Positions 35,942-45,414 of a DNA stretch of 64,000 nt are shown here, piece by piece. Source of the DNA: Nitrospirota bacterium. Lineage in GTDB: Bacteria; Nitrospirota; Nitrospiria; Nitrospirales; Nitrospiraceae. The notes under the pieces were generated by a model that saw only the letters and a program-made list of their open reading frames with translations, was not told the DNA's origin and did no database searches. How positions within the stretch are numbered: position 1 is the stretch's first letter; the number at the start of each line of letters is the position of its first letter. Location of the stretch: positions 186,001 to 250,000 of the forward strand of contig SCVN01000002.1 of assembly GCA_004296885.1 (NCBI GenBank), written 5' to 3'. The position numbers were made by a program, and so were the translations under genes.

Positions 35942-37231
35942 GTGCAACCAGTAAAGATCGTCCGGGTCCTAGGCCGGATGAACATCGGCGGTCCCGCCGT
36001 CCACGCGGTGCTCCTTACCCACGAGTTGAGCAACAAGGATTTCCAGTCGATCTTGGTCACCGGTACGATCGGACAATCAGAGGGGAACATGCTGTATCTG
36101 GCCAGTCGCCTCGGCGTTAATCCGGTGGTGATTCCTGAACTAGGCCGAGAGATTTCTCTGGCGGATGACCTGGTGGCCTTGTGGAAACTCTACCGCCTTC
36201 TCGCGAAGGAGCGTCCCGACATTGTGCATACCCATACCGCCAAGGCCGGGACGCTGGGGCGCATTGCCGCCCTGCTGGCCCGCGTCCGGATCAGGATCCA
36301 TACGTTTCACGGTCACGTCTTTCACGGGTATTTCGGCCCAGTCACCACGAGGCTGTTCATCGCCATCGAGCAGGTGCTGGCTTGCTTCACCACGAGGATC
36401 GTCGCGATCAGTCAGGGCCAGTTGGCTGATCTATCCGGCCGTTATCGCATTGCCGCCCCCGGCAAATTCAGGATTATTCCCATCGGGCTTGACTTGGACC
36501 CGCTGCTTCGGATCTCCGAGGGTCAACCGGATCGCGGAGCTTTGAACCATAACCGGGACGTCGTGATCGGTTTTGTCGGACGACTTGTTCCGATCAAGAA
36601 CCCGAACCTGGCGCTGCAGGTCTTTGAACGATTGATTGTCGGTCATCCCGGCAGAGATCGGTACCGTCTCTTTGTGGCGGGGGATGGGGAGTTGAGGTCT
36701 GGGCTGGAACAATGTGCAAAGCAGGCGGGGATTGATCAGCAAGTCGTCTTTGCCGGGTGGCAGGATGACCTCTCTCGCGTGTATCCGCGATTTGCTCTCG
36801 TTCTGTTGACCTCGACCAACGAAGGCACGCCGGTTGCCTTGATCGAAGCCATGGCCGCGGCGCGTCCTTTTGTCGCCGCGCGCGTCGGAGGCGTGGCGGA
36901 CCTGATGGTCGGAGCTGAACAAGTGGTCTGTGGATCGGGTGGTCGCCCGCTGTTCAGCCTCTTTGCCAACGGGGCACTGGCGTCTCCGGGTGATGTTGAA
37001 GGGTTGACCGCTGCGGTGGAACACCTCTTGGCCCATCCCGCGCAGATGGCTGACATGGGGTTGGCGGGCCGACGATTCGTGAGGGATCGTTTTTCGAAGC
37101 AGCGCTTGGTGGCCGATACGATGGCGCTGTACCGTGAATGCTTGGAAGAACAGGCCTCTCCTGACGTGCAAGCAGGCCGCAGGCCTTCGCTGGCCGGACG
37201 ACCATCATCCGGAAGAAAGGTAGGGGCATGA
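35942..37231 (+). CDS. GT4-family glycosyltransferase
   Basis: 429 residues from GTG 35942 with GGAGCGGG upstream; ATG 35978 is possible. N-terminal acceptor site IVRVLGRMNIGGPAVHAV, middle IVHTHTAKAGTLGRIAALLA and HTFHGHVFHGYFG, C-terminal donor site IGFVGRLVPIKNPNLAL and LLTSTNEGTPVALIEAMAA, where the E.x7.E motif holds the nucleotide sugar. The gap before it (159 bp) shows no gene. A four-base overlap joins it to the epimerase. Confidence 0.88.
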   Translation: MQPVKIVRVLGRMNIGGPAVHAVLLTHELSNKDFQSILVTGTIGQSEGNMLYLASRLGVNPVVIPELGREISLADDLVALWKLYRLLAKERPDIVHTHTAKAGTLGRIAALLARVRIRIHTFHGHVFHGYFGPVTTRLFIAIEQVLACFTTRIVAISQGQLADLSGRYRIAAPGKFRIIPIGLDLDPLLRISEGQPDRGALNHNRDVVIGFVGRLVPIKNPNLALQVFERLIVGHPGRDRYRLFVAGDGELRSGLEQCAKQAGIDQQVVFAGWQDDLSRVYPRFALVLLTSTNEGTPVALIEAMAAARPFVAARVGGVADLMVGAEQVVCGSGGRPLFSLFANGALASPGDVEGLTAAVEHLLAHPAQMADMGLAGRRFVRDRFSKQRLVADTMALYRECLEEQASPDVQAGRRPSLAGRPSSGRKVGA

Positions 37232-38196
37232 AGTATCTGATCACGGGAGGAGCGGGGTTCATCGGGTCGCATCTGGCGGATGCGTTGCTGAAACACGGCG
37301 CGGACGTGGCCATTATCGACGATCTCTCCACGGGCAGCATCATCAACGTTGAGCATTTGAAATCCAACGCCCGCTTCAGCTATGTCCTCGACACCGTGAT
37401 GAACCGGGCGGTTCTGACGGAACTGGTCGATCGCGCCGATGTCATCGTGCATCTTGCGGCGGCGGTCGGGGTGCGCTTGATCGTGGAGAGTCCCGTCCGG
37501 ACAATCGAAACGAACATCAAAGGGACTGAAATCGTCCTGGAACTGGCGGGCAGGAAGAAAAAAAAGGTCATGATCGCCTCGACGAGCGAAGTGTACGGCA
37601 AGGCCAGCAAGGTCCCGTTCTGCGAAGAGGACGATTTGGTGCTGGGGGCCACCGATAAGGGCCGGTGGAGCTATGCCTGCTCGAAGATGATCGATGAGTT
37701 CCTGGCTCTCGCTTACTGGAAGGAACGGCAGGTTCCGACCATCGTGGCCCGTTTATTCAACACGGTCGGTCCCCGGCAGACCGGACGCTACGGCATGGTC
37801 GTCCCCCGATTCATCAGCCAAGCCCGGTGCGGCGAACCGATCACGGTGTATGGCGACGGCAGCCAGCGCCGCTGCTTTACGTGGGTCGGTGATGTGGTGA
37901 ACGCCTTGATCGCGCTGTCCGAGCATCCTGGCGCAGTCGGGGAGATCTTTAACGTGGGGTGCACGGAGGAAGTCAGCATCCTCGAGCTGGCCGAGCGCGC
38001 AAAAGGGTTGACCGGGAGTACCTCACCCATTACGTTTGTCCCGTATGCTCAGGCTTATGCCGAAGGGTTCGAGGACATGGTGAGGCGGGTCCCCTCCCTC
38101 GACAAAATCCATCGATTGATTGGCTATCGCCCGACCGTGGGGCTCGATGGGATCCTCAAATCGGTGAACGACTACTTCGAGCAGAGGCCAGCCTGA
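37228..38196 (+). CDS. NAD-dependent nucleotide-sugar epimerase/dehydratase (extended SDR)
   Basis: 322 residues. LITGGAGFIGSHLADALL is the NAD loop and IDDLSTGS the acidic strand end. The Tyr-Lys pair is in WSYACSKMIDEFLA, and the Ser in STSEVYGKAS. NTVGPRQTGRYGMVVPRFIS and CFTWVGDVVNALI match UDP-glucose 4-epimerase and UDP-glucuronate decarboxylase relatives. It would supply a sugar nucleotide for the polymer. It lies two bases before the WecA fusion, whose second half is of a type normally joined to such an SDR domain. Confidence 0.88.
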   Translation: MKYLITGGAGFIGSHLADALLKHGADVAIIDDLSTGSIINVEHLKSNARFSYVLDTVMNRAVLTELVDRADVIVHLAAAVGVRLIVESPVRTIETNIKGTEIVLELAGRKKKKVMIASTSEVYGKASKVPFCEEDDLVLGATDKGRWSYACSKMIDEFLALAYWKERQVPTIVARLFNTVGPRQTGRYGMVVPRFISQARCGEPITVYGDGSQRRCFTWVGDVVNALIALSEHPGAVGEIFNVGCTEEVSILELAERAKGLTGSTSPITFVPYAQAYAEGFEDMVRRVPSLDKIHRLIGYRPTVGLDGILKSVNDYFEQRPA

Positions 38197-38197
38197 C

Positions 38198-40078
38198 GTG
38201 TGGAACACCATCGCCACGGGCGCTTCGTGTTCGCTGTTGCTCTCTCTCACGCTCACCCCGGTTGTCCGCTGGGCATCCAAGCGTTTGGGCTACGTGGCGT
38301 ATCCGCGACAGGACCGGTGGCACCAGAAGCCTACGTCTCTGTTCGGGGGGGTGGGGATCTTTGTGGCGTTCCTGGTCCCCTTCGCTATGCTGTATGGTTA
38401 CGACCGAAGTCTGTTGTTCTTGATGGCCGGGGCCACGGTTATGTTCGGGCTCGGGGTCATCGACGATCTCTATCGGGTGCAACCCTACACGAAGCTCGTT
38501 GTTCAGATCGTCGCGGCAGGGATTGCAACCTTTGGATCTTTTGTGGCGTCGTCGCAGGGGTTGAGCCTGGCGGTGATTGCGCTAACGATCTTTTGGCTCG
38601 TGGCCCTGACTAACGCGTTCAACCTGCTCGACAATATGGACGGCCTCTCGGCCGGGACCGCCTGCATCGCCTCGTTCTTTCTTCTCTTGATCGCCTTCTC
38701 AATCGGCAATTATTCCGTCGCTTTCTTGGCGGCGATCCTCTGTGGCGCGACGTTGGGATTTCTCTTCTATAATTTCAATCCGGCCACCATTTTTATGGGG
38801 GATTCCGGCAGCATGTTCGTCGGGTTCATGCTCGCCTCCTTGACCGTGAAGAGCAATTGGGAAGGCGCCACGAGTCTCGCGTTGACAGCTCTTACGCCGG
38901 TCCTCGTGCTTGCCGTCCCCATCTTTGACACCACGTTCGTGACGCTGGTTCGCTGGATGAACGGACGATCGATTTCGATTGGCGGACGCGACCATACCTC
39001 GCATCGCCTCGTGGCCTTCGGGCTATCGGAAAGGAAGGCGGTATTGCTGTTCTATCTGATCAGTGCCGTCTGCGGTGCTATCGCGTTCTTGGGCGTCTGG
39101 TACAATGCGTTGCTTCCGGCCCTCCTCGGGACCCTGATGGTCATCGGGATTGTCTACTTTGGCATGTTCCTGAGCGGCATTGTGACCTATGGGACCGAAA
39201 GCGAGGTGGGCGGACGTCCCGTTGTCGATCGGGGTGTCGTCTTCGAAGTCTTCCTGATGCACAAGAGAAAGATTTTCGAGGTTGTGCTCTTTGCAGTGCT
39301 CACCTGTCTGGCGTATTTGGGGAGCTTCGTCATCCGTTATGACGGAGATATCCCTCCAGACCACTTCCGTGAACTCGCATTGTCTCTTCCTCTGTTGCTA
39401 CCGTTGAAACTGGTGGTGTTCTCGTACTGCCAGCTCTATCGCGGAGTGTGGCGATACTTCGGGATTCATGATCTCATCGCCATCTTGAAGGCGGTCACCT
39501 TGAGTTCCGCCATCGCCATGGCGGCCTTGGCCGCCCTGATGCCGGTGTTTCATGTATTTCCCTTGACAGTGCTGGTCATCGACTGGATGACATTGTTGTT
39601 GCTGCTCGGTGGGGCTCGTCTGTTGATCCATGTCATCCGTGAGTATCTGGCGGGTCTTTCCGAGGTGAAGGGGAAACGTGTCGTGATCGTCGGCGCAGGG
39701 GACGCGGGAGAATTGGTGCTCCGGGAGATGAGGAACAATGTCCGGCTGGGATGCGCCCCGGTAGCATTTTTCGATGATGACCCCGAGAAACAGGGACGAC
39801 GGATCCACGGGATCCCGGTCCTGGGAGGACGGGACAAGATTCTGGAGAGCGTGGAGCGTCTGGCCGTCGATCAGATTATCATTGCCATTCCTTCCGTTTC
39901 TCCCGAGGCACAGGCCAAGATCATCAACATCTGTCAGTTATCCGGACTGCCGGTCACGTTGATGCCGTCGTTGGCTGACCTGTTTTTCAAAGAGCTGAGC
40001 GGGACTTCGTACCGCGTCTCACCTCGGGCGTTCAGAACGCCGATGCTCAAAGTCGGAGAAGAACGGGCCGAGCCATGA
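38198..40078 (+). CDS. WecA/MraY-type sugar-1-phosphate transferase fused to PglF/CapD-type N-terminal half
   Basis: 626 residues, GTG start. Residues 1-~330 are a polytopic polyprenyl-phosphate GlcNAc-1-phosphate transferase: FNLLDNMDGLSAGTACI, IFMGDSGSMFVGFMLASL and GRDHTSHRLVAFGLSERK are the Mg2+ and substrate loops. From ~355 comes another membrane part (FEVVLFAVLTCLAYLGSFVI, then IDWMTLLLLLGGARLLI) and a Rossmann domain (RVVIVGAGDAGELVLREMRN, RIHGIPVLGGRDKI). This second half matches the N-terminal half of PglF/WbpM/CapD dehydratases, but their catalytic SDR domain is missing. The first half probably starts the glycan chain; the role of the second is unclear. Confidence 0.85.
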   Translation: MWNTIATGASCSLLLSLTLTPVVRWASKRLGYVAYPRQDRWHQKPTSLFGGVGIFVAFLVPFAMLYGYDRSLLFLMAGATVMFGLGVIDDLYRVQPYTKLVVQIVAAGIATFGSFVASSQGLSLAVIALTIFWLVALTNAFNLLDNMDGLSAGTACIASFFLLLIAFSIGNYSVAFLAAILCGATLGFLFYNFNPATIFMGDSGSMFVGFMLASLTVKSNWEGATSLALTALTPVLVLAVPIFDTTFVTLVRWMNGRSISIGGRDHTSHRLVAFGLSERKAVLLFYLISAVCGAIAFLGVWYNALLPALLGTLMVIGIVYFGMFLSGIVTYGTESEVGGRPVVDRGVVFEVFLMHKRKIFEVVLFAVLTCLAYLGSFVIRYDGDIPPDHFRELALSLPLLLPLKLVVFSYCQLYRGVWRYFGIHDLIAILKAVTLSSAIAMAALAALMPVFHVFPLTVLVIDWMTLLLLLGGARLLIHVIREYLAGLSEVKGKRVVIVGAGDAGELVLREMRNNVRLGCAPVAFFDDDPEKQGRRIHGIPVLGGRDKILESVERLAVDQIIIAIPSVSPEAQAKIINICQLSGLPVTLMPSLADLFFKELSGTSYRVSPRAFRTPMLKVGEERAEP

Positions 40079-41226
40079 TGGTGTCAATGCGGTGGGATGT
40101 CCGAAGGGTTGGATTCTTATTGATCATGCTGTCGCTTGTTTTGAACGCGGGATGCAGGGCTATGCCAAGTTCCACCGACCGGGGGGAAGGGGCCGGTCCT
40201 CATCTGGAGAAAGCCGAGCAGGTCAGGTTCCCAGGCTGGATGAAGGCGGTGGCCTTTTTCCAAGGGGAACGTTCGTTGGTTGTCGGTGGTTGCCAGATGC
40301 CATCTTCCACCAACGGGACGGGTTCAAGCGCCGATGCCTGCGACCATGGTCTGGTGCAGGTCTGGAACCTTGGAGCGACTCGGCCGGTGGCCGCGATAGA
40401 ATTACCTGGCACTGTGACCGCATTGGCCGTGTCGTCCGATGGGAACATGTGGGTGGCGGGTGATGCGGCTGGGCGCCTGATTTCCTCCAAGTCGGCGGGG
40501 CGAGTCTCTCTCAAGAGTTATCACCAGAAAGGCGAGATCACCGCGCTCGCCTTCTCGCCAGACGGTAAGTGGGTTGCCTCGGGGAGCCTCGACCGATCGT
40601 TTCCGTTGGGCTTCCTGGATATGGAGACGGGCGGGGTGGTTAGGGTCAAGGCGAGATTTGATCCCGTATCTACGCTCGCGTTCTCGCCGGACGGAAAAAA
40701 TCTGGTTGTCGGAATGATGACGGGGGAAGTGGTTGTTTGGACATTCGGCGAGAACTCGACTCCTCTGCCGGTCCTCAGCAAAAAAACTGATGGCGCGGTA
40801 ACGGGTGTGGCCTTTTCGCCGGATGGCCAATTGCTTGCCTATGGCCGCCAAGACGGGCACATCGGAATCTTGGACTGGAGTCGGGAGCGTGTGCTGGTGG
40901 AATTCCAAGGAGCTTCCGCAGTGAAGACTCTGGCCTTTTCTCCCGATGGTCGTTATTTGGCGTATGGGCAGGAGAATGGCAAGGTGGTGCTCGTTGAATC
41001 CAAGGAGATGCGCCAGGTGTGGTCGAAGAGATATCTCCTCTCGATCACCGACCTTGCGTATTCGTCTGATGGGACCCGCATGGCCGTGGCGACGCATCGG
41101 ATCGTGGACGTGTTTCGATTGGACGCCGCATCTACTGGACACGCTGCACAAGGCGGCTCCTGGGTTTCGGACAAGAATGAAGGGCGCGAGCGGAGTTTGG
41201 GACAGCGCGGTGAGAAAAGTCGATGA
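40075..41226 (+). CDS. WD40-repeat lipoprotein
   Basis: 383 residues. A lipoprotein signal peptide (LLIMLSLVLNAGC, lipobox L-N-A-G-C) is followed by a WD40 beta-propeller with at least five recognisable blades: ALAFSPDGKWVASG, TLAFSPDGKNLVVG, GVAFSPDGQLLAYG, TLAFSPDGRYLAYG, DLAYSSDGTRMAVA. Overlaps the WecA fusion by four bases, so it is part of the operon. Such lipoproteins are scaffolds; here it might anchor the export complex in a membrane, which is inference. Confidence 0.82.
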   Translation: MMVSMRWDVRRVGFLLIMLSLVLNAGCRAMPSSTDRGEGAGPHLEKAEQVRFPGWMKAVAFFQGERSLVVGGCQMPSSTNGTGSSADACDHGLVQVWNLGATRPVAAIELPGTVTALAVSSDGNMWVAGDAAGRLISSKSAGRVSLKSYHQKGEITALAFSPDGKWVASGSLDRSFPLGFLDMETGGVVRVKARFDPVSTLAFSPDGKNLVVGMMTGEVVVWTFGENSTPLPVLSKKTDGAVTGVAFSPDGQLLAYGRQDGHIGILDWSRERVLVEFQGASAVKTLAFSPDGRYLAYGQENGKVVLVESKEMRQVWSKRYLLSITDLAYSSDGTRMAVATHRIVDVFRLDAASTGHAAQGGSWVSDKNEGRERSLGQRGEKSR

Positions 41227-41251
41227 TGCGGCTGTGTGCGGGACTTGGTTG

Positions 41252-41286
41252 GATGCGGAGGGCGATCACGCCTGGCGCTCCGCATC
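41252..41286. repeat. 9-bp perfect inverted repeat
   Basis: GATGCGGAG (41252-41260) and CTCCGCATC (41278-41286) with a 17-nt loop, between the WD40 gene and the aldolase. No T-run follows, so terminator function is not supported. Confidence 0.45.
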
Positions 41287-41337
41287 GGACTGGTCGTCTG
41301 TATCACATGTGGCTCCATGGCGGGTCTGGGGAGGGTT

Positions 41338-43389
41338 ATGAGAAGTCGGTGGTCTGACAAGATCGCGAACAAACTGAATGGACTCGATGCCCTCGTCTAC
41401 ACAAGCCGGCTCATAGGGCAGGAAGAGGGTCTTGTCCTTTGGGGAGGAGGCAACTCGTCGGCCAAAGTGCTCCAAAAGGATCATCTCGGGCGTGAGGTTC
41501 GGGTCCTATGGATCAAGGGTAGCGGTTCGGATATGAAGACCATCACCGCCTATCAGTTCACCCCGCTTCGGCTGGATGAGCTTCTGCCGCTCATGAAGCA
41601 GGATGCCATGACCGACGAGGAGATGGTTGCCTTCCAGTCTCGCTGTGTGATGGATCCAACGGTTCCAAGGCCTTCCATTGAAACGCTACTTCATGCCTTC
41701 ATTCCGGCCTTGCACGTCTACCACACTCATGCTGACGCTATCTGTTCGCTGACGGATACGCCCGGCAGTGCGGATCTCATCCACCGGGTGTACGGGAAGG
41801 GTGTGGCCCTCGTTCCGTATGTCCGTCCCGGGTTTCGCTTGGCCAAGCTCGTCGCGGAGGCCTACCATCGGAATCCCGCTCTCCGGGGGATCATTCTCGA
41901 TAAGCACGGGCTCGTGACTTGGGCCGATACCCCCAAAGCCGCCTATCAGGAAACGATCAGGATGGTGACTGTAGCGGAGCGGTATGTCCAGCGATACGGG
42001 AAGACTCATGTGACGAGTCCAGGGAATCGCGGTTCTCAATCAGACCGCCACAAGCTCGCTGTGAGCATGATGCCCGTTCTGCGCGGGATAATCAGCGAAT
42101 TCGGGCGGATGGTGATGGTCTATGACGATTCCAAGCCGGTTCTTGAGTTCGTCGGTGATCCTCGGGCAGCACGTCTGTCTCAAATCGGGCCCTTCACTCC
42201 TGATCACATGCTTCATACGAAGCCTAAGCCTCTATTCTTGGAACTGCCTAAGACCCAGGCAGCGGCATTGGTCGATCAGGCGGTCCGGACGAGAGTGGAA
42301 CAGTATCGAAAGGAGTACATCCGGTACTTCAATCGGTACAGGACGGCAGGCGTGACCATGCTCGATCCAAATCCCAGAGTCATTCTGGTTCCCGGCCTCG
42401 GCATGGTTACGACCGGAAAGAATCGGCGTGCGGCTCGAATCACCCGTGATATCTATGTGCATACAATGCGCGTGATTCTCAATGCGTCGAGCATCGATGC
42501 CTACACGACAATCTCCGCCAAGGAAATGTGCGACTTTGAATACTGGCCCATGGAAAACTTCAAACTGACCCTTCTGCCGAAGGAAAAGCTGCTCTCCAGG
42601 AGGATTGCCCTCGTGACGGGGGCGGCTGGCGCATTGGGGCGAGCGATCGCCGCCCGGCTCGTTGAAGAGGGAGCGTCTGTCATTCTGACGGATATCAATC
42701 AATCCAAGCTTCAAGCCCTGTCGGACGAACTGAATTCACGGACAGGGGAGGGCAACACCGTCCCGATCCTCATGGATGTGACCAGCGAAGCGAGCGTCGC
42801 GCGCGCGTTCGAGCAGGCCGTGTTGGCTTACGGGGGGCTTGATATCCTGGTTTCCAACGCCGGGATTGCCCGGAGCGCCCCGCTCGATGAGTTGTCCCTT
42901 GGGGACTGGAGCGATTCCATCGCCGTGAACGCCACGGGCCATTTCCTTGTGTGCCGAGAGGCCATGCACATCTTCAAAAAACAAGGGCTGGGGGGCAACA
43001 TTGTAGTGGTTGCCACTAAGAACATTTTGGCGCCTGGAAAGCATTTCGGCGCCTATTCGGCGTCAAAGGCGGCGCAGGCTCAGCTGGCACGCGTCCTGGC
43101 CATCGAAGGAGCGGAGTTCGGCGTTCGAGTCAATATGGTCAATCCAGATGCGGTCATCGAAGGGTCCGGCATCTGGTCCTCGCAGATCAAGAAACAACGT
43201 GCCAGGGCTTATGGCATCCCGATGGCCAGACTCGAAGCGCATTTCGTTGAACGAACCCTGTTGAAAGTAAAAGTGTCGGGCTCGGATGTCGCGGAGGCAG
43301 TTCTCTTCCTGGCCTCGGATCGCTCCGCGAAGACCACTGGATCCATGATTCCGGTCGATGGAGGGGTGAAAGAAGCTTTTCCTCGATAG
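41338..43389 (+). CDS. bifunctional class II aldolase / short-chain dehydrogenase (RhaD-like)
   Basis: 683 residues from ATG 41338, with GGGGAGGG close upstream. The N-terminal part is a class II (fuculose/rhamnulose-phosphate type) aldolase: ALHVYHTHADAICSLTDTPG carries the zinc His pair and IILDKHGLVTWADT another His. From ~415 an SDR domain: ALVTGAAGALGRAIAARLVE, VSNAGIARSAPLDELS, and the catalytic YSASKAAQAQLARVL. Such fusions (YuxG-like) are known for rhamnose or related deoxysugar catabolism. Its place in an export locus is odd. Confidence 0.85.
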   Translation: MRSRWSDKIANKLNGLDALVYTSRLIGQEEGLVLWGGGNSSAKVLQKDHLGREVRVLWIKGSGSDMKTITAYQFTPLRLDELLPLMKQDAMTDEEMVAFQSRCVMDPTVPRPSIETLLHAFIPALHVYHTHADAICSLTDTPGSADLIHRVYGKGVALVPYVRPGFRLAKLVAEAYHRNPALRGIILDKHGLVTWADTPKAAYQETIRMVTVAERYVQRYGKTHVTSPGNRGSQSDRHKLAVSMMPVLRGIISEFGRMVMVYDDSKPVLEFVGDPRAARLSQIGPFTPDHMLHTKPKPLFLELPKTQAAALVDQAVRTRVEQYRKEYIRYFNRYRTAGVTMLDPNPRVILVPGLGMVTTGKNRRAARITRDIYVHTMRVILNASSIDAYTTISAKEMCDFEYWPMENFKLTLLPKEKLLSRRIALVTGAAGALGRAIAARLVEEGASVILTDINQSKLQALSDELNSRTGEGNTVPILMDVTSEASVARAFEQAVLAYGGLDILVSNAGIARSAPLDELSLGDWSDSIAVNATGHFLVCREAMHIFKKQGLGGNIVVVATKNILAPGKHFGAYSASKAAQAQLARVLAIEGAEFGVRVNMVNPDAVIEGSGIWSSQIKKQRARAYGIPMARLEAHFVERTLLKVKVSGSDVAEAVLFLASDRSAKTTGSMIPVDGGVKEAFPR

Positions 43390-43812
43390 GCGGCTGGCAG
43401 GCGGGGGAGGGCTGGGGGGATTGAAACCGTCCTTGCGCCCTCGGCGAAGTCCTGAACCCCCTGCCAGAACCCTCGGGCGGCCTCCTCAGACGTTTCTTCC
43501 AGCAGGATGTGCGCGCCGGAGTAAACCGGCGTGAATATCCCGTCTCCCCGGGTTCTCTTTCCTAGGCTTCTTCGAGGAGGATGATTCCCAGGGCTGATGC
43601 GTCTGGCCATGTTTCTTGCGCAACCGATGGGGCCCCGCCATTGCCTGCGGGGGGGGCTAATTCCGTTGGAAGAGTTCGCGAAGCTTGACAGTCACGCGGG
43701 CATCCTATAGATGAATCCGCAGCGGGACGCAAAGGCGAGAGTGCTCACGTCCCGTTCTCAACCTTCCCTCACCGCCCCGGGGTCTTTTCCGCTTGAGAAG
43801 GAAGTCATAACC
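43390..43812. other. regulatory gap before the second SLBB gene
   Basis: 423 bp without a supported gene. It contains an imperfect long inverted repeat near 43393-43470 (CTGGCAG / CTGCCAG), a GGGG-CTAATTCCGTT element (43651-43667) like one at 32936-32954, a possible promoter at 43685-43711, and a leader hairpin CGGGACG/CGTCCCG (43723-43754). The open frame from 43711 is not used as the start because it would overlap the -10 box. Confidence 0.5.
43685..43711 (+). promoter_or_regulatory. possible sigma70-type promoter
   Basis: A perfect -35 TTGACA and a near-perfect TATAGA, but with a spacer of only 15 bases, which weakens the call. It would give a leader of about 95 nt with a 7-bp hairpin (43723-43754) before the start at 43813. 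Confidence 0.4.
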
Positions 43813-44922
43813 ATGGAACACCGGACACTTTCCACGATTCCTGTTCGGACAGGTCTTGCGCTGTTGATCCTGGTTGCCCTGCTTGCCGGAAGCCTGTCCC
43901 CTGTGGCTTGGGCTCAGGAAGGGAAGAAGGGGTTGGCAAAGTCAGGTAGAGGAAAAGCCTCCCAACCCGAGAGCGGAGGAGCGGCGTCTTCCAAGAAAGG
44001 AAGTGCATCTGTCGAAGCACCGGATGTGACGTTGTCGAAGGTGATTGATCCGAGCCGATACGTGCTCGGTCCGGGCGACCGCCTCATCGTCACGCTCTGG
44101 GGTGAGTACAGTTCCGTGGAAAGCGTCACCGTCTCAGCGGACGGGAAGATCAGCCTGGATACCATCGGGGAGCTCAAGCTTGTCGGCTTGACGCTTGACC
44201 AGGCCAGAGCCTTGCTGAAGGCCGCCATGGTGAAATACTATCGGAACGTGGAGGGCGGGATTTCCCTGGCAGCACTCCGGATGTTCAAGGTCTGGGTCCT
44301 TGGGGCGGTCAATGCTCCGGGAAACTACTCTGCGACGCGAGACACCCGTGTATCGGAACTGGTCAGCTTGGCAGGAGGCGTGCTGCCGGGAGGAAGCCGT
44401 CGGTCTATTCAAGTCAAGAAGGACGGCAGTGTTCGAGCAGTAGCCGATCTCAATGCCTTTCTTCGCCGAGGGAACGAGACAGAAAATCCGTTCTTGCAGG
44501 ATGGCGACGCGATCTTTGTTCCACCCCTGACGGGTCCGCTCATCAGAGTGTTTGATCTCGCTGCTGGCGCGCCGGGAGAGAACGAGGCAAAGGGAGTCCC
44601 TCCCCTTCCTGCGGCCCCTATGGAGTATGAATTGGAAGACCACCAGCGGTTTTCCGATCTTGTCTTTGAGTTAGGCGGACTCAATCCGAGCTGGGATCCG
44701 GACAGTGCCTATGTGGCGCGAAGTCTTCCCGGCAAGGAAGGGGTGACAAAGATCAAGATCGACCTCGAACAATTGTTGATCCATCACAATGTCGCCAGCG
44801 ATGTCGTATTGCAGAACGGAGATCAGGTCTTCTTGGGAGCCCAACTACGCTCGCCGTTTCTCAATGGCAAGGGCGAACTGATCGGCATCGAGAAGCCTTA
44901 CGACCGGCAGCAGGCAAAGTGA
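43813..44922 (+). CDS. second SLBB polysaccharide export protein
   Basis: 369 residues; ATG 43813 follows AAGGAAG. Signal peptide PVRTGLALLILVALLAGSLS ending at AWAQ. Poly_export domain YVLGPGDRLIVTLWGEYSSV, then SLBB repeats (VWVLGAVNAPGNYSATRD; VADLNAFLRRGNETENPFLQ). It is paralogous to the exporter at 33094 (both share ENPFLQDGD..FVPP), but it is shorter and lacks the hydrophobic C-terminus. Probably an accessory periplasmic ring or a second channel. Confidence 0.82.
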   Translation: MEHRTLSTIPVRTGLALLILVALLAGSLSPVAWAQEGKKGLAKSGRGKASQPESGGAASSKKGSASVEAPDVTLSKVIDPSRYVLGPGDRLIVTLWGEYSSVESVTVSADGKISLDTIGELKLVGLTLDQARALLKAAMVKYYRNVEGGISLAALRMFKVWVLGAVNAPGNYSATRDTRVSELVSLAGGVLPGGSRRSIQVKKDGSVRAVADLNAFLRRGNETENPFLQDGDAIFVPPLTGPLIRVFDLAAGAPGENEAKGVPPLPAAPMEYELEDHQRFSDLVFELGGLNPSWDPDSAYVARSLPGKEGVTKIKIDLEQLLIHHNVASDVVLQNGDQVFLGAQLRSPFLNGKGELIGIEKPYDRQQAK

Positions 44923-45414
44923 GCCTCGGTAGCGGCTGTCATGTGTCCAGACGGTGCCGGCTGGCCTGGCCTCAGCCTGACAAGGTTCGTGCCTCAGGGG
45001 CAGGGTTGCCCTGTTCTGGAGAAGGGCGCTGGAGAGGAACCAGGGTCTGAGAGATGCCCACCGAATGTACCCGCCCTGTATAACATCCCCGCAGGATCCC
45101 ATTTCCCTTCAGCAGGTTGAGAAGCGGAAACAAGTCGAGCAAGGGCACGTTCTTATGATGCGGGTTTGAAGGGGTAGGCCTCAATCCGTCGCTTTCATCG
45201 GCTGTCTTATTCTGGAGATGCATACGAACCACAGGCTGCTCTGCAGAACAGGCCAAGCCGCGGCCGTCGTCAGCACGCGTTGCGGACCATTGCGGATCGG
45301 ATCGAGCCTTTCGGAAAAAGTGCGCTTCATCTGTTGCCCCGGTCGCTTCTCAAGTCTGCACCAAGTTGCAACAAGCCAGTCAATAACCAGAAATTGCACG
45401 CAAGGAGGTGACGG
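44923..45414. other. intergenic stretch without gene
   Basis: 492 bp. Small hairpins such as CAGGG-TTG-CCCTG are visible, and a CTGAGAGAT..CCC string recalls a thiamine riboswitch without its other conserved parts. No coding potential with family motifs was seen. A very good SD (AAGGAGGTG, 45402-45410) closes it. Confidence 0.45.

Noticed and set aside
43603-43619. Sigma54-type promoter TGGCC...TTGC
   Set aside because: The GG to GC spacing is one base too long, and sigma54 spacing is strict.
43711-43812. Longer N-terminus for the second SLBB protein
   Set aside because: Its ATG would overlap the -10 box and would put 34 residues before a normal signal peptide. ATG 43813 has a good SD.
45048-45110. 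Thiamine riboswitch-like CTGAGAGAT..CCC string
   Set aside because: The second conserved part (CCTGATCTGG..AATGCCAGCG) is too poorly matched, and the downstream gene is a capsule barrel, not a thiamine gene.
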